Assembly: GCF_014648055.1 (NCBI RefSeq)
Contig: NZ_BMQJ01000001.1
Span: forward strand, 590,741 to 654,740
Length of the DNA stretch: 64,000 nucleotides
Source: Streptosporangium pseudovulgare
Lineage (GTDB): Bacteria; Actinomycetota; Actinomycetes; Streptosporangiales; Streptosporangiaceae
Reading direction: 5' to 3'
In this document: positions 52,723-61,753 of the stretch, in pieces
How positions within the stretch are numbered: position 1 is the first letter of the stretch
Layout of the letters: each line of letters starts with the position of its first letter
Program-made: the position numbers and the translations under genes
The notes under the pieces: generated by a model
The model's database searches: none
What the model was told of the DNA's origin: nothing
The model's input: only the letters and a program-made list of their open reading frames with translations

Positions 52723-53342
52723 TCCTCGCCGACGACTCCGTGCTGTTCCGCGAGGGGCTGGCCCGGCTGCTGCGGGACGCCGGGCACGAGGTGACGACCG
52801 TGGGCGACGCCGCCGCGCTCCTGGAGTCCGTGGCCGGAGCGCAGCCGGAGGCGGTGATCGTCGACGTGCGGATGCCGCCGTCGCACACCGACGACGGGTT
52901 GCGGGCCGCCCTGGAGATCCGCGGCCGGTGGCCGGACGTCGGTGTGCTCGTGCTGTCGCAGTACGTCGAGCCGTCCTCCGCCTCCCGGCTGCTCGCCGGC
53001 TCCGGGGAGGGCCTCGGTTACCTGCTCAAGGACCGGGTGTCAGAGGTGGCCGGGTTCATCGCGTCACTGGAGCGGATCGGCTCCGGCGGCACGGTGTTCG
53101 ATCCCGAGGTGGTCCGGCGGCTGCTCGCCCGCGCCCCGCTGGACACGCTGACCGACCGCGAGCGGGCCGTCCTGGAGCACCTGGCCCAGGGCATGGTCAA
53201 CACCGCGATCGCCGAGCGGCTGCACGTGTCGCAGAGCACGGTCGAGAAGCACGTCAACGCCGTCTTCGACAAGCTCGGGCTCTCCCGGACCCCCGGCTAC
53301 AGCCGCCGGGTGCTGGCGGTCCTGCGGTATCTCGACGTCTGA
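52713..53342 (+). CDS. Response regulator, NarL/FixJ family
   Basis: A 209-residue regulator: receiver domain with LILADDSVLFREGLARLLRD, the phospho-acceptor in AVIVDVRMPPSHTDDGL, and GLGYLLKDRVSE; LuxR-type output LTDRERAVLEHLAQGMVNTA with VSQSTVEKHVNAVFDKLGLS. GTG 52713 lies inside the kinase gene end. Its last 46 bases overlap the convergent serine hydrolase gene, so the two messages are complementary at their 3' ends. Confidence 0.92.
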   Translation: MRLILADDSVLFREGLARLLRDAGHEVTTVGDAAALLESVAGAQPEAVIVDVRMPPSHTDDGLRAALEIRGRWPDVGVLVLSQYVEPSSASRLLAGSGEGLGYLLKDRVSEVAGFIASLERIGSGGTVFDPEVVRRLLARAPLDTLTDRERAVLEHLAQGMVNTAIAERLHVSQSTVEKHVNAVFDKLGLSRTPGYSRRVLAVLRYLDV

Positions 53343-54748
53343 ACCAGGCGCGCCGCCACCAGCACCGGGCCCGCGACCGCGGCCGTCACCAGCCAGGCCA
53401 TGAAGCTCGGGTAGATGTAGACCACCTGGATCCAGGAGATGTCGCTCCCCCGGGCGAGGATCCGGAAGACCGGCACGGCGGTCGCGCACAGCGCCGGCGG
53501 CCCCAGATAGGGCAGCAGCCCCAGCCACCACCGCCACCCGGAGCGGCGGGCGGCCCACCGCCCGGAGCGGGCCACCCCCCGCGCCGCCAGCCCGACGGTC
53601 GCCAGGAGCAGCAGCGCGAACACGAGATCCGTGACGAAGAAGGGCGAGGCGGGGATCTCCGGCTCCTCCCCCTCGATCAGGGCGACCAGGCCGTCCATCA
53701 GGGCTCCGGCGTCGGCGAAGGCCATGCCGGTGTTCGCCATGACCGCGACGCCGTACCCGGACGCCGGCATCAGCAGCTGCTCGGCGGTGGCGGTGAACAG
53801 GTCGCCGCCGTGCTCCACGACGGGGGTGCCGCGCTCCGTCTTGCCGAGCATCCAGCCGAGGGCGTACTCGTCGTTCTGCGCGGAGGGGGTGCGCATCTCC
53901 TTGATGGTCCGCGGGGGGATGCGGCCGTCCCGCTGCGCGATCAGCCACTGGGCCATGTCGTTCGCGGTGGTGAGGACGCCGCCGGAGCCGTTGCCGAACG
54001 CGGTGGGCTCCGGCAGGGCGATGGCCCGGCCGAGGATGTACAGGTGTCCGCGTGAGCCGGGTGGCAGGTCCTGGTCGGTGTCGACCGTCCGGCTGTGGCG
54101 CATGCCGAGCGGGGCGAACACCTGCGCGTCGAGATACTCGGCGAACGGCCGGCCGCTCACCACCTCGACGAGCCGCGCGGCGACCTGGTAGTTGGTGTTG
54201 TGGTAGCTGAAGACGGTTCCCGGTTCCGCGGCGAGCCTCGCCGTCCTGAGCCGGGCCACCGCGCCCTTCAGCGTGGAGGGCTGGGGCAGGCTCCGCTCGC
54301 GGAAGGCCGTGTCCGCCATGCCCGACGTCTGGTGGAGCAGCTGCCGTACGGTGATCTCCGCCGCCCGGGGGTCGGCCATCGTGAACTCGGGCAGGTGGCG
54401 GCGGACCGGGTCGTCGAGCCCGATCCTGCCCGCCTCCACCAGCCGCATCACGGCCAGGGCGGTGAAGGACTTGCTGACCGAGGCGACGGGCATCGGGGTG
54501 TCCGCCGTCACCGGTTCGCCCGTGGCGGTCACGCCGTACCCCGAGACGTGGACGACCTCCGTTCCCCTGGTGACCGCCACGGCCGCCCCGGGCAGCCCCG
54601 TCTCCTCGCGGTAGTCCGCGACGAACGCGGCGATCGCCGCGGGGGTGACGCCGCCGGGCGGGGCGGCTTCGGGTGGGGTCCCGGGCAGGACGGCTCCGGC
54701 CGTGGGAAGCACGGCCATACAGATCGCGATGAGAGTTCTCAGAAACAC
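53297..54748 (-). CDS. Membrane serine beta-lactamase-like hydrolase
   Basis: A 483-residue class C beta-lactamase/penicillin-binding-type hydrolase. A signal-like N-terminus precedes the catalytic fold: SxxK in PVASVSKSFTALAVMRL, YxN in FSYHNTNYQVAARLVEV and HGG in PVVEHGGDLFTATAEQ. After ~residue 350 there are four hydrophobic segments (FVTDLVFALLLLATVGLAAR, WWLGLLPYLGPPALCATAVP, FMAWLVTAAVAGPVLVAARL). It may act on peptidoglycan peptides or esters outside the cell. GTG 54748 follows TAGCGT by seven bases. Confidence 0.9.
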   Translation of the reverse strand: MFLRTLIAICMAVLPTAGAVLPGTPPEAAPPGGVTPAAIAAFVADYREETGLPGAAVAVTRGTEVVHVSGYGVTATGEPVTADTPMPVASVSKSFTALAVMRLVEAGRIGLDDPVRRHLPEFTMADPRAAEITVRQLLHQTSGMADTAFRERSLPQPSTLKGAVARLRTARLAAEPGTVFSYHNTNYQVAARLVEVVSGRPFAEYLDAQVFAPLGMRHSRTVDTDQDLPPGSRGHLYILGRAIALPEPTAFGNGSGGVLTTANDMAQWLIAQRDGRIPPRTIKEMRTPSAQNDEYALGWMLGKTERGTPVVEHGGDLFTATAEQLLMPASGYGVAVMANTGMAFADAGALMDGLVALIEGEEPEIPASPFFVTDLVFALLLLATVGLAARGVARSGRWAARRSGWRWWLGLLPYLGPPALCATAVPVFRILARGSDISWIQVVYIYPSFMAWLVTAAVAGPVLVAARLVQTSRYRRTASTRRL

Positions 54749-54755
54749 CCGCCGG

Positions 54756-54761
54756 ACGCTA
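54756..54761 (-). promoter_or_regulatory. Leaderless-type -10 of the serine hydrolase gene
   Basis: Minus strand TAGCGT, seven bases (CCGGCGG), GTG 54748. Confidence 0.45.
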
Positions 54762-54850
54762 GCCTCCCGCTCCGGCCCGGGACCATTGCGAAAAACCTCC
54801 GTTCTCGCGGTGGGAAACCGCCGTACGGCGGGCCGCCGGTCGCCGGCGGG

Positions 54851-54942
54851 CCCATCCGGACGGCCAACGTCGCCGTGCGCCGCCCCGGACGGCGGACCCG
54901 TCCGGACGGCCGGGATGCCGCCGCGCGCCGCCCCGGACGACG
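54851..54942. repeat. 46-bp imperfect direct repeat
   Basis: CCC(A/G)TCCGGACGGCC and GCGCCGCCCCGGACG recur with a period of 46 (copies at 54851 and 54897) in the gap between two minus-strand genes. Confidence 0.7.
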
Positions 54943-54968
54943 GCGGGCGGGCAGGGCCGGAGACCCGC

Positions 54969-56039
54969 TCAGTCGGCGGAGCGGCCCTGGCAGCGCGGGT
55001 CGGCCGGCGTCTGCAGCGGAGCCGGGGCCAGCCACGACAGCACGTTCTTCTCGACGTACCAGCCGTGCAGGTTCACCCAGGTCACGGGCGCCTCGTCGGG
55101 ATCGGGGCAGAGCACCTTCGACTCCAGCCGGTCGCCGCGGACGAAGCTCACCTGGCCGTCGCGTCCCAGCACGGTCACCATCTGGTCGTCACTGGTGACC
55201 AGGTAGCCCACGAGCACCCGCGGCGCGTCCCGTTCCTCGTCCGCCGTCATCTGGAACGCCGTCAGCGGCAGGATCGGCGCCTTCATCACCACCACGCCCA
55301 CCAGGAACGGTGTGAAGACCGCCACGACGACGGCGAGCCCGTGGGTGAGCAGCCGGGCGAGCACCCTCGGCACCGGGCCGGTCAGCAGGCCCGCGATCCC
55401 GGGCGGCAGGAGGAGCAGGATCGAGGTGGTCACGTCCCGCGCGGCGATCGCCTGGCCGATGGCGGGCCACAGCGCGGCGTAGACGAGCACGGCGGCCACC
55501 GCGGGCAGGACGTAGCAGACGGCCACCCGCAGCGTCCTCCTGCCGGGGAAGCGGTCGCGCACCGTCAGCCCGGCGGTGGTCAGCGCCAGCATCTCCAGCG
55601 TGGGCAGGAACCGCAGTTCCCAGGAGACCAGGCCCACCGCCACCGCCAGCGCCACCACCCAGCCGGGCAGGCGCTCGGCGGCGCGCAGCAACCAGGAGGA
55701 GCGGTCCGCGCCGGTCCAGCCCCGCGTGCTGATCCAGTACAGGGCGCCGAGCATCCGCCCGCTCAGGACGAGGGCCGGCAGGATCCACACGGTCGTCAGC
55801 AGCACGGCGGTGAGCAGGCCCAGCGGGCTGATGTTCTGCACCAGCAGCAGCAGGGTCTGGGTGTCCTGGCGGCTGGCATACCACAGCCGCATGGTGAGCA
55901 GGAGCAGCGGGAAGGCCGGGAGCAGCGCGAGCAGCCACTCCTGGTTCCTGGGGTGCTCTCTGGACGTGCGCTTGGTCCGCCCGATGCCGCTCAACGGGTC
56001 GGGCACTCCTGGACGGGAAGCGTCCGCTCCCACGGCCAT
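54969..56039 (-). CDS. Polytopic membrane protein of unknown function
   Basis: A 356-residue protein with about seven hydrophobic segments (WLLALLPAFPLLLLTMRLWY, ISPLGLLTAVLLTTVWILPA, LPGWVVALAVAVGLVSWELR, RVAVCYVLPAVAAVLVYAAL, SILLLLPPGIAGLLTG, HGLAVVVAVFTPFLVGVVVM) and a C-terminal soluble domain (VTVLGRDGQVSFVRGDRLES). No known family is recognised. ATG 56039 has GGAGGT six bases upstream and lies inside the end of the preceding solute-binding gene (49-base overlap). Confidence 0.78.
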   Translation of the reverse strand: MAVGADASRPGVPDPLSGIGRTKRTSREHPRNQEWLLALLPAFPLLLLTMRLWYASRQDTQTLLLLVQNISPLGLLTAVLLTTVWILPALVLSGRMLGALYWISTRGWTGADRSSWLLRAAERLPGWVVALAVAVGLVSWELRFLPTLEMLALTTAGLTVRDRFPGRRTLRVAVCYVLPAVAAVLVYAALWPAIGQAIAARDVTTSILLLLPPGIAGLLTGPVPRVLARLLTHGLAVVVAVFTPFLVGVVVMKAPILPLTAFQMTADEERDAPRVLVGYLVTSDDQMVTVLGRDGQVSFVRGDRLESKVLCPDPDEAPVTWVNLHGWYVEKNVLSWLAPAPLQTPADPRCQGRSAD

Positions 56040-57139
56040 CGGCGTACCTCCGGAGGCAGCGCGCAGGGCTGTTCGGCCTGCGCCACGTTCACCCCGGGGT
56101 TGGCCGCCAGCAGCGGGTCGATGTACGTCCGGTACGCCTGCTCCCACCGCTGGTCCTGGGGGTCCGCGTAGGAGCGGTAGAGCGAGAGGTCGACCAGCGT
56201 GCGCAGGGCGGCGTTGGGGCCGGCGTTGACCGCCCACATCTCCGTCTTCTCCAGCGCGATGTCATGGTGGAGCAGCCCGCCGCCGGACTCGGCGACGAAC
56301 CCGGCCAGGAGCGCCGCGTCGGTGGTCACCGCGTCGAACTCCTTCTTCTTGAGGCCTTCGACGCAGTCGCTGATGAGGTTCCGGGCGGTGACGGTGGCCC
56401 TGGTCGCCCGCTCCAGCGCGATCTCGGAGGTCGAGGTGCCCAGCGTGCAGACCTTCCTGCCCTCCAGCTGCCCCAGCGAGGTGATCTTCCCGGGATAGTC
56501 GGACCGGGTCACCACGGACTGCTCGGTGTAGAGGTAGGGCGTGCTGAAGCCGACCGCCGGGTCCTGCCGCCGCTCGGGCGTCATGCTGAAGGTGGCGACC
56601 ACCAGGTCCACCTTGACGAACCGGCCCTGTTCGTCCTGGGCCTGCATGCGCGCCCTGTCCTCGGTCTCGATGGACAGGAAGTCGACCTTGTCCGGTGAGA
56701 AGCCCAGGTCGGCGGCGATCATGTAGGCGATCTGGATGTCGAACCCGGTGAAGGCGCGCCTGCCCGTCTTCTCCTGGAGCGCGATGCCGGGGGTGTCGGA
56801 CTTCACGCCGATCCGGAGCCGGTCCTTGTTGAACAGCCCGGCCCGCTCCCGCAGCTCCGCCTCGGTGGGCGGCCCCTTCACCATCAGGACGGACGCGCCG
56901 ACCACGACCGCGGCCAGGACCAGGGCGATCCAGGCGGCGATCCGAAAGCGGCGGAACCTCTTGATCGGCTGTGGCTCCGGCTGCGGGAACGGGTCGGGCA
57001 CGGGATCGGCCGGGGGGTGCGGCGGCGCGTCGGCCCGTGGATCGGGCGTGCCCGCCGGCGAGCCGGGACGCCACCGCTTCCCGGCGAACAGACCGGCCTT
57101 TCCGGACGGCGCCGTCGCGTCCTCATGCTCTTCGGTCAT
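55991..57139 (-). CDS. Membrane-anchored solute-binding-domain protein (SBP_bac_3)
   Basis: A 382-residue protein with a Pro-rich cytoplasmic N-terminus, one membrane segment (IAAWIALVLAAVVVGASVLM) and an extracellular type-3 amino-acid-binding domain: LRIGVKSDTPGIALQEKTGR, AFTGFDIQIAYMIAADLGFS, VKVDLVVATFSMTPERRQDP, VGFSTPYLYTEQSVV and LEGRKVCTLGTSTSE. Such domains usually feed glutamate/polar amino-acid ABC importers, but no permease or ATPase gene is nearby and it is fixed to the membrane rather than being a lipoprotein. It may be a sensor or act with the overlapping membrane protein. Confidence 0.85.
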   Translation of the reverse strand: MTEEHEDATAPSGKAGLFAGKRWRPGSPAGTPDPRADAPPHPPADPVPDPFPQPEPQPIKRFRRFRIAAWIALVLAAVVVGASVLMVKGPPTEAELRERAGLFNKDRLRIGVKSDTPGIALQEKTGRRAFTGFDIQIAYMIAADLGFSPDKVDFLSIETEDRARMQAQDEQGRFVKVDLVVATFSMTPERRQDPAVGFSTPYLYTEQSVVTRSDYPGKITSLGQLEGRKVCTLGTSTSEIALERATRATVTARNLISDCVEGLKKKEFDAVTTDAALLAGFVAESGGGLLHHDIALEKTEMWAVNAGPNAALRTLVDLSLYRSYADPQDQRWEQAYRTYIDPLLAANPGVNVAQAEQPCALPPEVRRWPWERTLPVQECPTR

Positions 57140-57374
57140 AACCCCACGGACCCCCTGCTCGTTAGGCAGGCTATGACGTGGCTCCGGCCGGGAGGGGGCT
57201 CTTCATCAAGACGAGATCAAACCGCCTCCCGCCGAAGTGACCGGAATACCCCCTAAGATCCAGTACCGAATGTCAGGAACGGGGGATGGTGACTCCTCCG
57301 CTCCCCTAGGGGAGCGGCTTCTCGCTTTCCTCGGCCGAGGTAGGCGACGGACAAGCCCTGCCCGTTTCGAACGC

Positions 57375-59444
57375 ATGGACCATATCAAGGAAGCGATTCC
57401 CCTGCCGGGCGAACCCGTCAGGGGGATGCTGGACGGGATGGATCTCATCATCGGGCCGTACCGCGTGACCGGCAGGCTGTGGCAGGACGCCGCCGGTGAG
57501 GCCTTCCTCGCCCACGACCCCGCCGGCCGGCAGGTCGTGGTCAAGGTCCTCGACCCGGCCCTGACCGCCGATCCCGGCGTCCGGTGGCGCTTCCAGCAGG
57601 AGACGGGCGCCGCGGCCCGGGTCGCCCCGCGCTGCGTCGTCCCGCTGGTCTCGGCGGGGTTCGACGGTGACCGCGCCTACGTCGTCACCGAGCACGTCGA
57701 GGGCCCCTCCCTGCGCGAGCGGGTCGAGGGGCAGGGCCCCCTGGCGGGGCCGGGCCTCAGCTCGCTGGCCGTGTCCGTCGCCGTCGCCCTGCAGGCGATC
57801 CACGCCGCGGGCGTCACGCACGGGCGGCTGACGCCGTCCGACATCCTGATGAGCCCGCTCGGGCCGAGGGTGGGCGGTTTCGGTCTCTCCTTCCTTCCCC
57901 TCCACGACCCCCGCCACGACGCCCCCGGCAGCGGTACGCCGCCCGAACGGGCGCGCGGCGAGGCGGCCACCGCGGCTTCGGACGTGTTCTCGTGGGGCGC
58001 GGCCGTCCTGTACGCGGCGACGGGACGCGAGCCGTACGGCGATGCCGGGCGCGAGCCGTACGGCGATGCCGGCGACCCCGAGGAGACCGCGCGGGTCGTC
58101 CGCCCCCGGCCCGACCTGACCGGCCTGCCCGGCCCGCTGCGCGACCTCGTGGCGAGCGCCCTCGCCGAGGATCCCGGCCGCCGCCCGGACGTGCGCGACA
58201 TCGTCCGCGCCCTGACCGGCGTCAGCGATCCGGCCGCCGCGTCGGTCCCGCCCAGGCCGCCCGCCGCGAACGGGACTCCCGCCGGGCCGTCCACCGCCGC
58301 CGGATCGCCCGCCGCCACGGGCCTCGTGCCGGTCCCGCCCACCGGCCGCCAGGTGCCCGCCCCGCCTGACCTCGGTCAGGGACCGGTCGCCCCGCCCGTC
58401 ATCGGTCAGGGACCGGTCGCCCCGTCGCCCGCCGTGGCCGGGACCCCCGCCGGACCGCCCGCCGCGGGGGCCGCGCCGGTTCCGCCGCCCGCCGTTCCCC
58501 AGCCGGTCTCCCTGCCCGTTCCCGGTCCGGGGGTCGCCCCGCCACCGGTCGCGGCGGCTCCGGGTCAGGCCCCGCCGCCCGCCGTACCGGCCGTCTCCGG
58601 GTATCCGGGCGCGGCCCGCCGTACCGACGCGGCGGCGGCCTCCGACACGGCGCGGCAGGTCAGGCGGCATCTCATCCCCGCCGCGGCGGGTCTGGTCCTC
58701 GCCGGGGTCATCGCCGGGGCCGCCTGGCTCCTGCCCCGGGACCCGGCGCCCGGCGACGTCGCGTCGCAGGCCCTGCCCACCGCTCCGGCGAGCGCCGGGC
58801 CCGCCCCGGTGACGGCGTCGCCCACATCGTCGCCCACATCGTCGCCCCCGCCCTCGCCGGCGCCCGCGCGGCGCACCGCCCGGCCCACCACCGAGCGCGC
58901 CCTGCCGTTCCAGGACGACTTCGGCGGCGCCGGCGGCTGGAGCAGCACGGCGGCGGGGAACGCCGGGAAGCACCGGCCGGACCACGGCGCCTACCGGCTC
59001 ACCGTCCGGGCCGGCGCGAGCCTCCCGGTCACCGCCCCCGTCACCGCCTCGCTGCGGAACGCCGTCATCACCGTGAAGGCGCGCCTGCTCTCCGGCAAGG
59101 GGGACTTCGGGGTGTTCTGCCGCGGCCGGAAGTCGACGGACGAGCGCTACGAGTTCGCGCTCACCGGCGACGGCGGCGCCTCGATCACCCGGAGTGGCGA
59201 GGCGCCGTCGGCGGTGCGGCGCGTCCCGGGGCTGCGTCCCGGCCGGCTCACCGTCCTGCAGGCGGTCTGCCGCGGCGGCGTGACGGGGACCACGCTGAGC
59301 CTGCGGGTCAACGGCAAGGAGGTCATCTCCCGGGTGGACCGGGCCCGGCCGCTGACCGCCGGTTCCATCGGTGTCTTCGCCCGGGGCCGGCGCGGCGGTT
59401 CCGGCCTGGACGTCGCGTTCAACTCCTTCGCGGCCCGCCCCTGA
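57375..59444 (+). CDS. Membrane pseudokinase (serine/threonine kinase-like)
   Basis: A 689-residue protein: kinase-like fold (~25-282), long Pro/Ala/Val-rich linker, one membrane segment (433-453, LIPAAAGLVLAGVIAGAAWL) and an extracellular laminin-G/jelly-roll-like domain (~500-689). The ATP lysine is kept (VVVKVLD) but HRD is HGR (149-151), the Asn is changed and DFG reads GFG, so catalysis is unlikely. A 24-base in-frame duplication encodes REPYGDAG twice (58027-58074). The frame is open to 57237; starts at 57270 or 57438 are possible. No ribosome site decides it. Confidence 0.82.
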   Translation: MDHIKEAIPLPGEPVRGMLDGMDLIIGPYRVTGRLWQDAAGEAFLAHDPAGRQVVVKVLDPALTADPGVRWRFQQETGAAARVAPRCVVPLVSAGFDGDRAYVVTEHVEGPSLRERVEGQGPLAGPGLSSLAVSVAVALQAIHAAGVTHGRLTPSDILMSPLGPRVGGFGLSFLPLHDPRHDAPGSGTPPERARGEAATAASDVFSWGAAVLYAATGREPYGDAGREPYGDAGDPEETARVVRPRPDLTGLPGPLRDLVASALAEDPGRRPDVRDIVRALTGVSDPAAASVPPRPPAANGTPAGPSTAAGSPAATGLVPVPPTGRQVPAPPDLGQGPVAPPVIGQGPVAPSPAVAGTPAGPPAAGAAPVPPPAVPQPVSLPVPGPGVAPPPVAAAPGQAPPPAVPAVSGYPGAARRTDAAAASDTARQVRRHLIPAAAGLVLAGVIAGAAWLLPRDPAPGDVASQALPTAPASAGPAPVTASPTSSPTSSPPPSPAPARRTARPTTERALPFQDDFGGAGGWSSTAAGNAGKHRPDHGAYRLTVRAGASLPVTAPVTASLRNAVITVKARLLSGKGDFGVFCRGRKSTDERYEFALTGDGGASITRSGEAPSAVRRVPGLRPGRLTVLQAVCRGGVTGTTLSLRVNGKEVISRVDRARPLTAGSIGVFARGRRGGSGLDVAFNSFAARP

Positions 59445-59594
59445 GTCCTCCGGCCCGGCGGGGGAGGGTCGGCGCCGACCTCACCGCCCGGCACCGGGGC
59501 TCGCCGCGGTTCGCGCCCGAGCCGGCCGCCCGAGCCGCTCGGCGGTACGGCCGGGCTTCGCCCCGTGCGGCAGGGCCCGCCGCATCCGGCGCCG

Positions 59595-60515
59595 TCAGTC
59601 GTAGAAGCCCAGCCGGCGCAGCTGCTTGGGGTCGCGCTGCCAGTCCTTGGCGACGCTGATGCGCAGGTCGAGGTACACCCGGGTGCCGAGCAGCGCCTCG
59701 ATGTGGCCGCGGGCCCGGCTGCCGACCTCCTTGAGGCGGCTGCCCTTGTGCCCGATCACGATGGCCTTCTGCGAGGGCCGCTCGACGAACATGTGGGCGT
59801 AGATGTCGAGCAGGTCGTCGCGGCCCTCGCGGGGCACCATCTCGTCGACGACGACCGCGATGGAGTGCGGCAGCTCGTCGCGGACGCCCTCCAGGGCCGC
59901 CTCCCGGATCAGCTCGCCCACCAGCACCTGCTCGGGCTCGTCGGTGAGCTGCCCGCCCTCGTACAGCGGCGGGCTGGCCGGGAGCCTGCCGACCAGCACG
60001 TCGCGCAGCACGTCGAGCCGCTCCCCGGACTCCGCCGAGACCGGGACGATCTCCTCGAACTCGGCGAGCTGCGACACGGCCATCAGCTGCGCGGCGATCT
60101 GCTCGCGGGTCGCCAGGTCGCACTTGGTGACGACGGCGACGACCGGGGTCTTCTTGACGGCGGCGAGCTTCTCGGCGATGAACCGGTCGCCCTTGCCGAT
60201 GGGCTCGTTGGCCGGCACGCAGAAGCCGATCACGTCCACCTCGGTGAGCGTGGACAGCACCAGGCTGTCGAGCCGCTCGCCCAGGAGGGTCCGGGGACGG
60301 TGCAGGCCGGGGGTGTCGACGATGATGAGCTGGGCGTCCGGGCGGTGCACGATGCCCCGGATGACGCGACGGGTCGTCTGCGGCTTGGAGGAGGTGATGG
60401 CCACCTTGGTGCCGACCAACGCGTTCATCAGCGTTGATTTGCCGACGTTGGGCCGTCCGACGAAACAGGCGAAACCGGCGTGGAAATCAGCGGCTGGAGA
60501 ACTCACGTCACCCAT
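59595..60515 (-). CDS. era: GTPase Era
   Basis: A 306-residue GTPase needed for 30S ribosome maturation. G1 is GRPNVGKSTLMNALVG, G2 KPQTTRRVIRGIV, G3 DTPGLHRPRTLLG, G4 TKCD, and the C-terminal KH domain includes SQKAIVIGHKGSRLKEVGSR then AREHIE-like ARGHIEALLGTRVYLDLRIS. Complete length. ATG 60515 follows the CDA-like gene by 17 bases in one minus-strand operon with phoH-ybeY-hemolysin. Confidence 0.97.
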   Translation of the reverse strand: MGDVSSPAADFHAGFACFVGRPNVGKSTLMNALVGTKVAITSSKPQTTRRVIRGIVHRPDAQLIIVDTPGLHRPRTLLGERLDSLVLSTLTEVDVIGFCVPANEPIGKGDRFIAEKLAAVKKTPVVAVVTKCDLATREQIAAQLMAVSQLAEFEEIVPVSAESGERLDVLRDVLVGRLPASPPLYEGGQLTDEPEQVLVGELIREAALEGVRDELPHSIAVVVDEMVPREGRDDLLDIYAHMFVERPSQKAIVIGHKGSRLKEVGSRARGHIEALLGTRVYLDLRISVAKDWQRDPKQLRRLGFYD

Positions 60516-60532
60516 TGTCCCCGATCGTCGGC

Positions 60533-60865
60533 TCAGCTCTGACGCGGTGTCCCGTCCGGACCGGCCACCAGCAGCCGCTCGCCGCCCATGTCGCGCACGG
60601 CCCGCTCGTCCTCCGGGGAGGGGCCTTCACCCGCGGTGACCAGCGCCGCGGCCTCCAGGGACTCCGCGCCGCTGGAGACGGCCATGGCCACGGCGACCTG
60701 CAGCGCCGACAGCGTCAGCGAGGGCAGCGCCACATTGGTCGCCACGTAGGTCCGGCCCGTCTCGTCGCGCACCGCGGCCCCCTCGGCGGTGCCGTTGCGG
60801 GCGCGGGCGGAACGGGCCAGCACGATGATCTTGTTGTCCTCGGGGTCGAGGTTCGCGTCGCTCAC
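60533..60865 (-). CDS. Degenerate cytidine-deaminase-like protein
   Basis: A 110-residue protein with the overall strand order of cytidine deaminases (NKIIVLARSARARNGTAEGA, YVATNVALPSLTLSALQVAV, ALVTAGEGPSPEDERAV), found in this position in many actinobacteria between era and the CBS-domain gene. The zinc motifs HAE and PCxxC are absent, so it should not deaminate; a role in the era/ybeY rRNA pathway is a guess. GTG 60865 is preceded by TACCCT and six bases. Confidence 0.8.
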   Translation of the reverse strand: MSDANLDPEDNKIIVLARSARARNGTAEGAAVRDETGRTYVATNVALPSLTLSALQVAVAMAVSSGAESLEAAALVTAGEGPSPEDERAVRDMGGERLLVAGPDGTPRQS

Positions 60866-60871
60866 GGCACA

Positions 60872-60877
60872 AGGGTA
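60872..60877 (-). promoter_or_regulatory. Leaderless-type -10 of the CDA-like gene
   Basis: Minus strand TACCCT, six bases, GTG 60865. Confidence 0.4.
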
Positions 60878-60890
60878 TTCAGCCGCCGGA

Positions 60891-61562
60891 TCAGGCGGAG
60901 AGCCGGCCGACCACGAGCCGGGCGAGCCGCCGGGTGCTCTCCTCGTCGATCCCGGCCATTCCGCTGTGCACCAGCGAGACGACGGTGTTGCCGACGCGGG
61001 CGAAGACCACGTGCAGCTCGTACGGGTAGCCGTTCAGCCGGCCGCGCAGTCTCCCGGCCCGCACGTCGCCGGGCACGTCCACCTCCAGGGGGGAGACCCG
61101 CAGCGAGGTGCCACGACCGGCGAGGGGGCCGGCCGCCACCGGGCAGCCGTCCAGGGCGTCGGAGATCTCGGCGAAGCGGAGGGCGGCGCCGGTGCCGGTG
61201 TAGGACACCAGGGCGACCCCGGCCAGCTCACCCACGTCGTCGCCCTGGTAGGTCACGGTGACCCGGGGCTCGGCGGTACGGCGCGGCGAGCCGCCTCCGG
61301 CCATGTTCAGGACGGTCCGGCACTCGGGGTTCTCCGCGCGGAACGGGGGCCGCCAGCCGTCCCGCGGCCGGGCCGAGAACCCCTCCGGCATGTCCTCCTG
61401 GAGCGGCAGCAGGCCGCGCAGCCGCGCCTGCTCCGCCCTGGCGTCCGCCCGGGTGTACCGCGCCGGCCCGGTGCCGCACGCGATCGGGGCCACCGCCAGC
61501 AGCCCGCAGACCGCGACCGCGACGGCGGCCCGGATCCCCGGGGTCCGAGTCCCCCGCCCCAT
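60891..61562 (-). CDS. Lipoprotein of unknown function
   Basis: A 223-residue secreted protein: GIRAAVAVAVCGLLAVAPIA ends in a lipobox cysteine (ACGTG), followed by a soluble domain (ARLRGLLPLQEDMPEGFSAR, NPECRTVLNMAGGGSP, TVTYQGDDVGELAGVALVSY, ISDALDGCPVAAG). Two cysteines (CRT, CPV) could form a disulfide. It resembles the many sensor-like lipoproteins with a PknH/lpqH-type fold in actinobacteria, but no family is certain. ATG 61562 has GGGGGA six bases upstream. Confidence 0.78.
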   Translation of the reverse strand: MGRGTRTPGIRAAVAVAVCGLLAVAPIACGTGPARYTRADARAEQARLRGLLPLQEDMPEGFSARPRDGWRPPFRAENPECRTVLNMAGGGSPRRTAEPRVTVTYQGDDVGELAGVALVSYTGTGAALRFAEISDALDGCPVAAGPLAGRGTSLRVSPLEVDVPGDVRAGRLRGRLNGYPYELHVVFARVGNTVVSLVHSGMAGIDEESTRRLARLVVGRLSA

Positions 61563-61753
61563 GTCCGTTCCCCCGATGTCGGGCGCGGGCCCCCGCCCCC
61601 GCCGATCCGCTTCCTTCCCTCTTGGCAAAAGCGGCAATCATCGGCAAACACCCAGGACCCCGCCAACCCGCCTCACACGCCTCCTGTACGGCGACGCGGG
61701 CCGGTCCCGGGCCGGGGCCCGGAACCCCGGCCCCGGCCCGATGTCCGGGTCTC

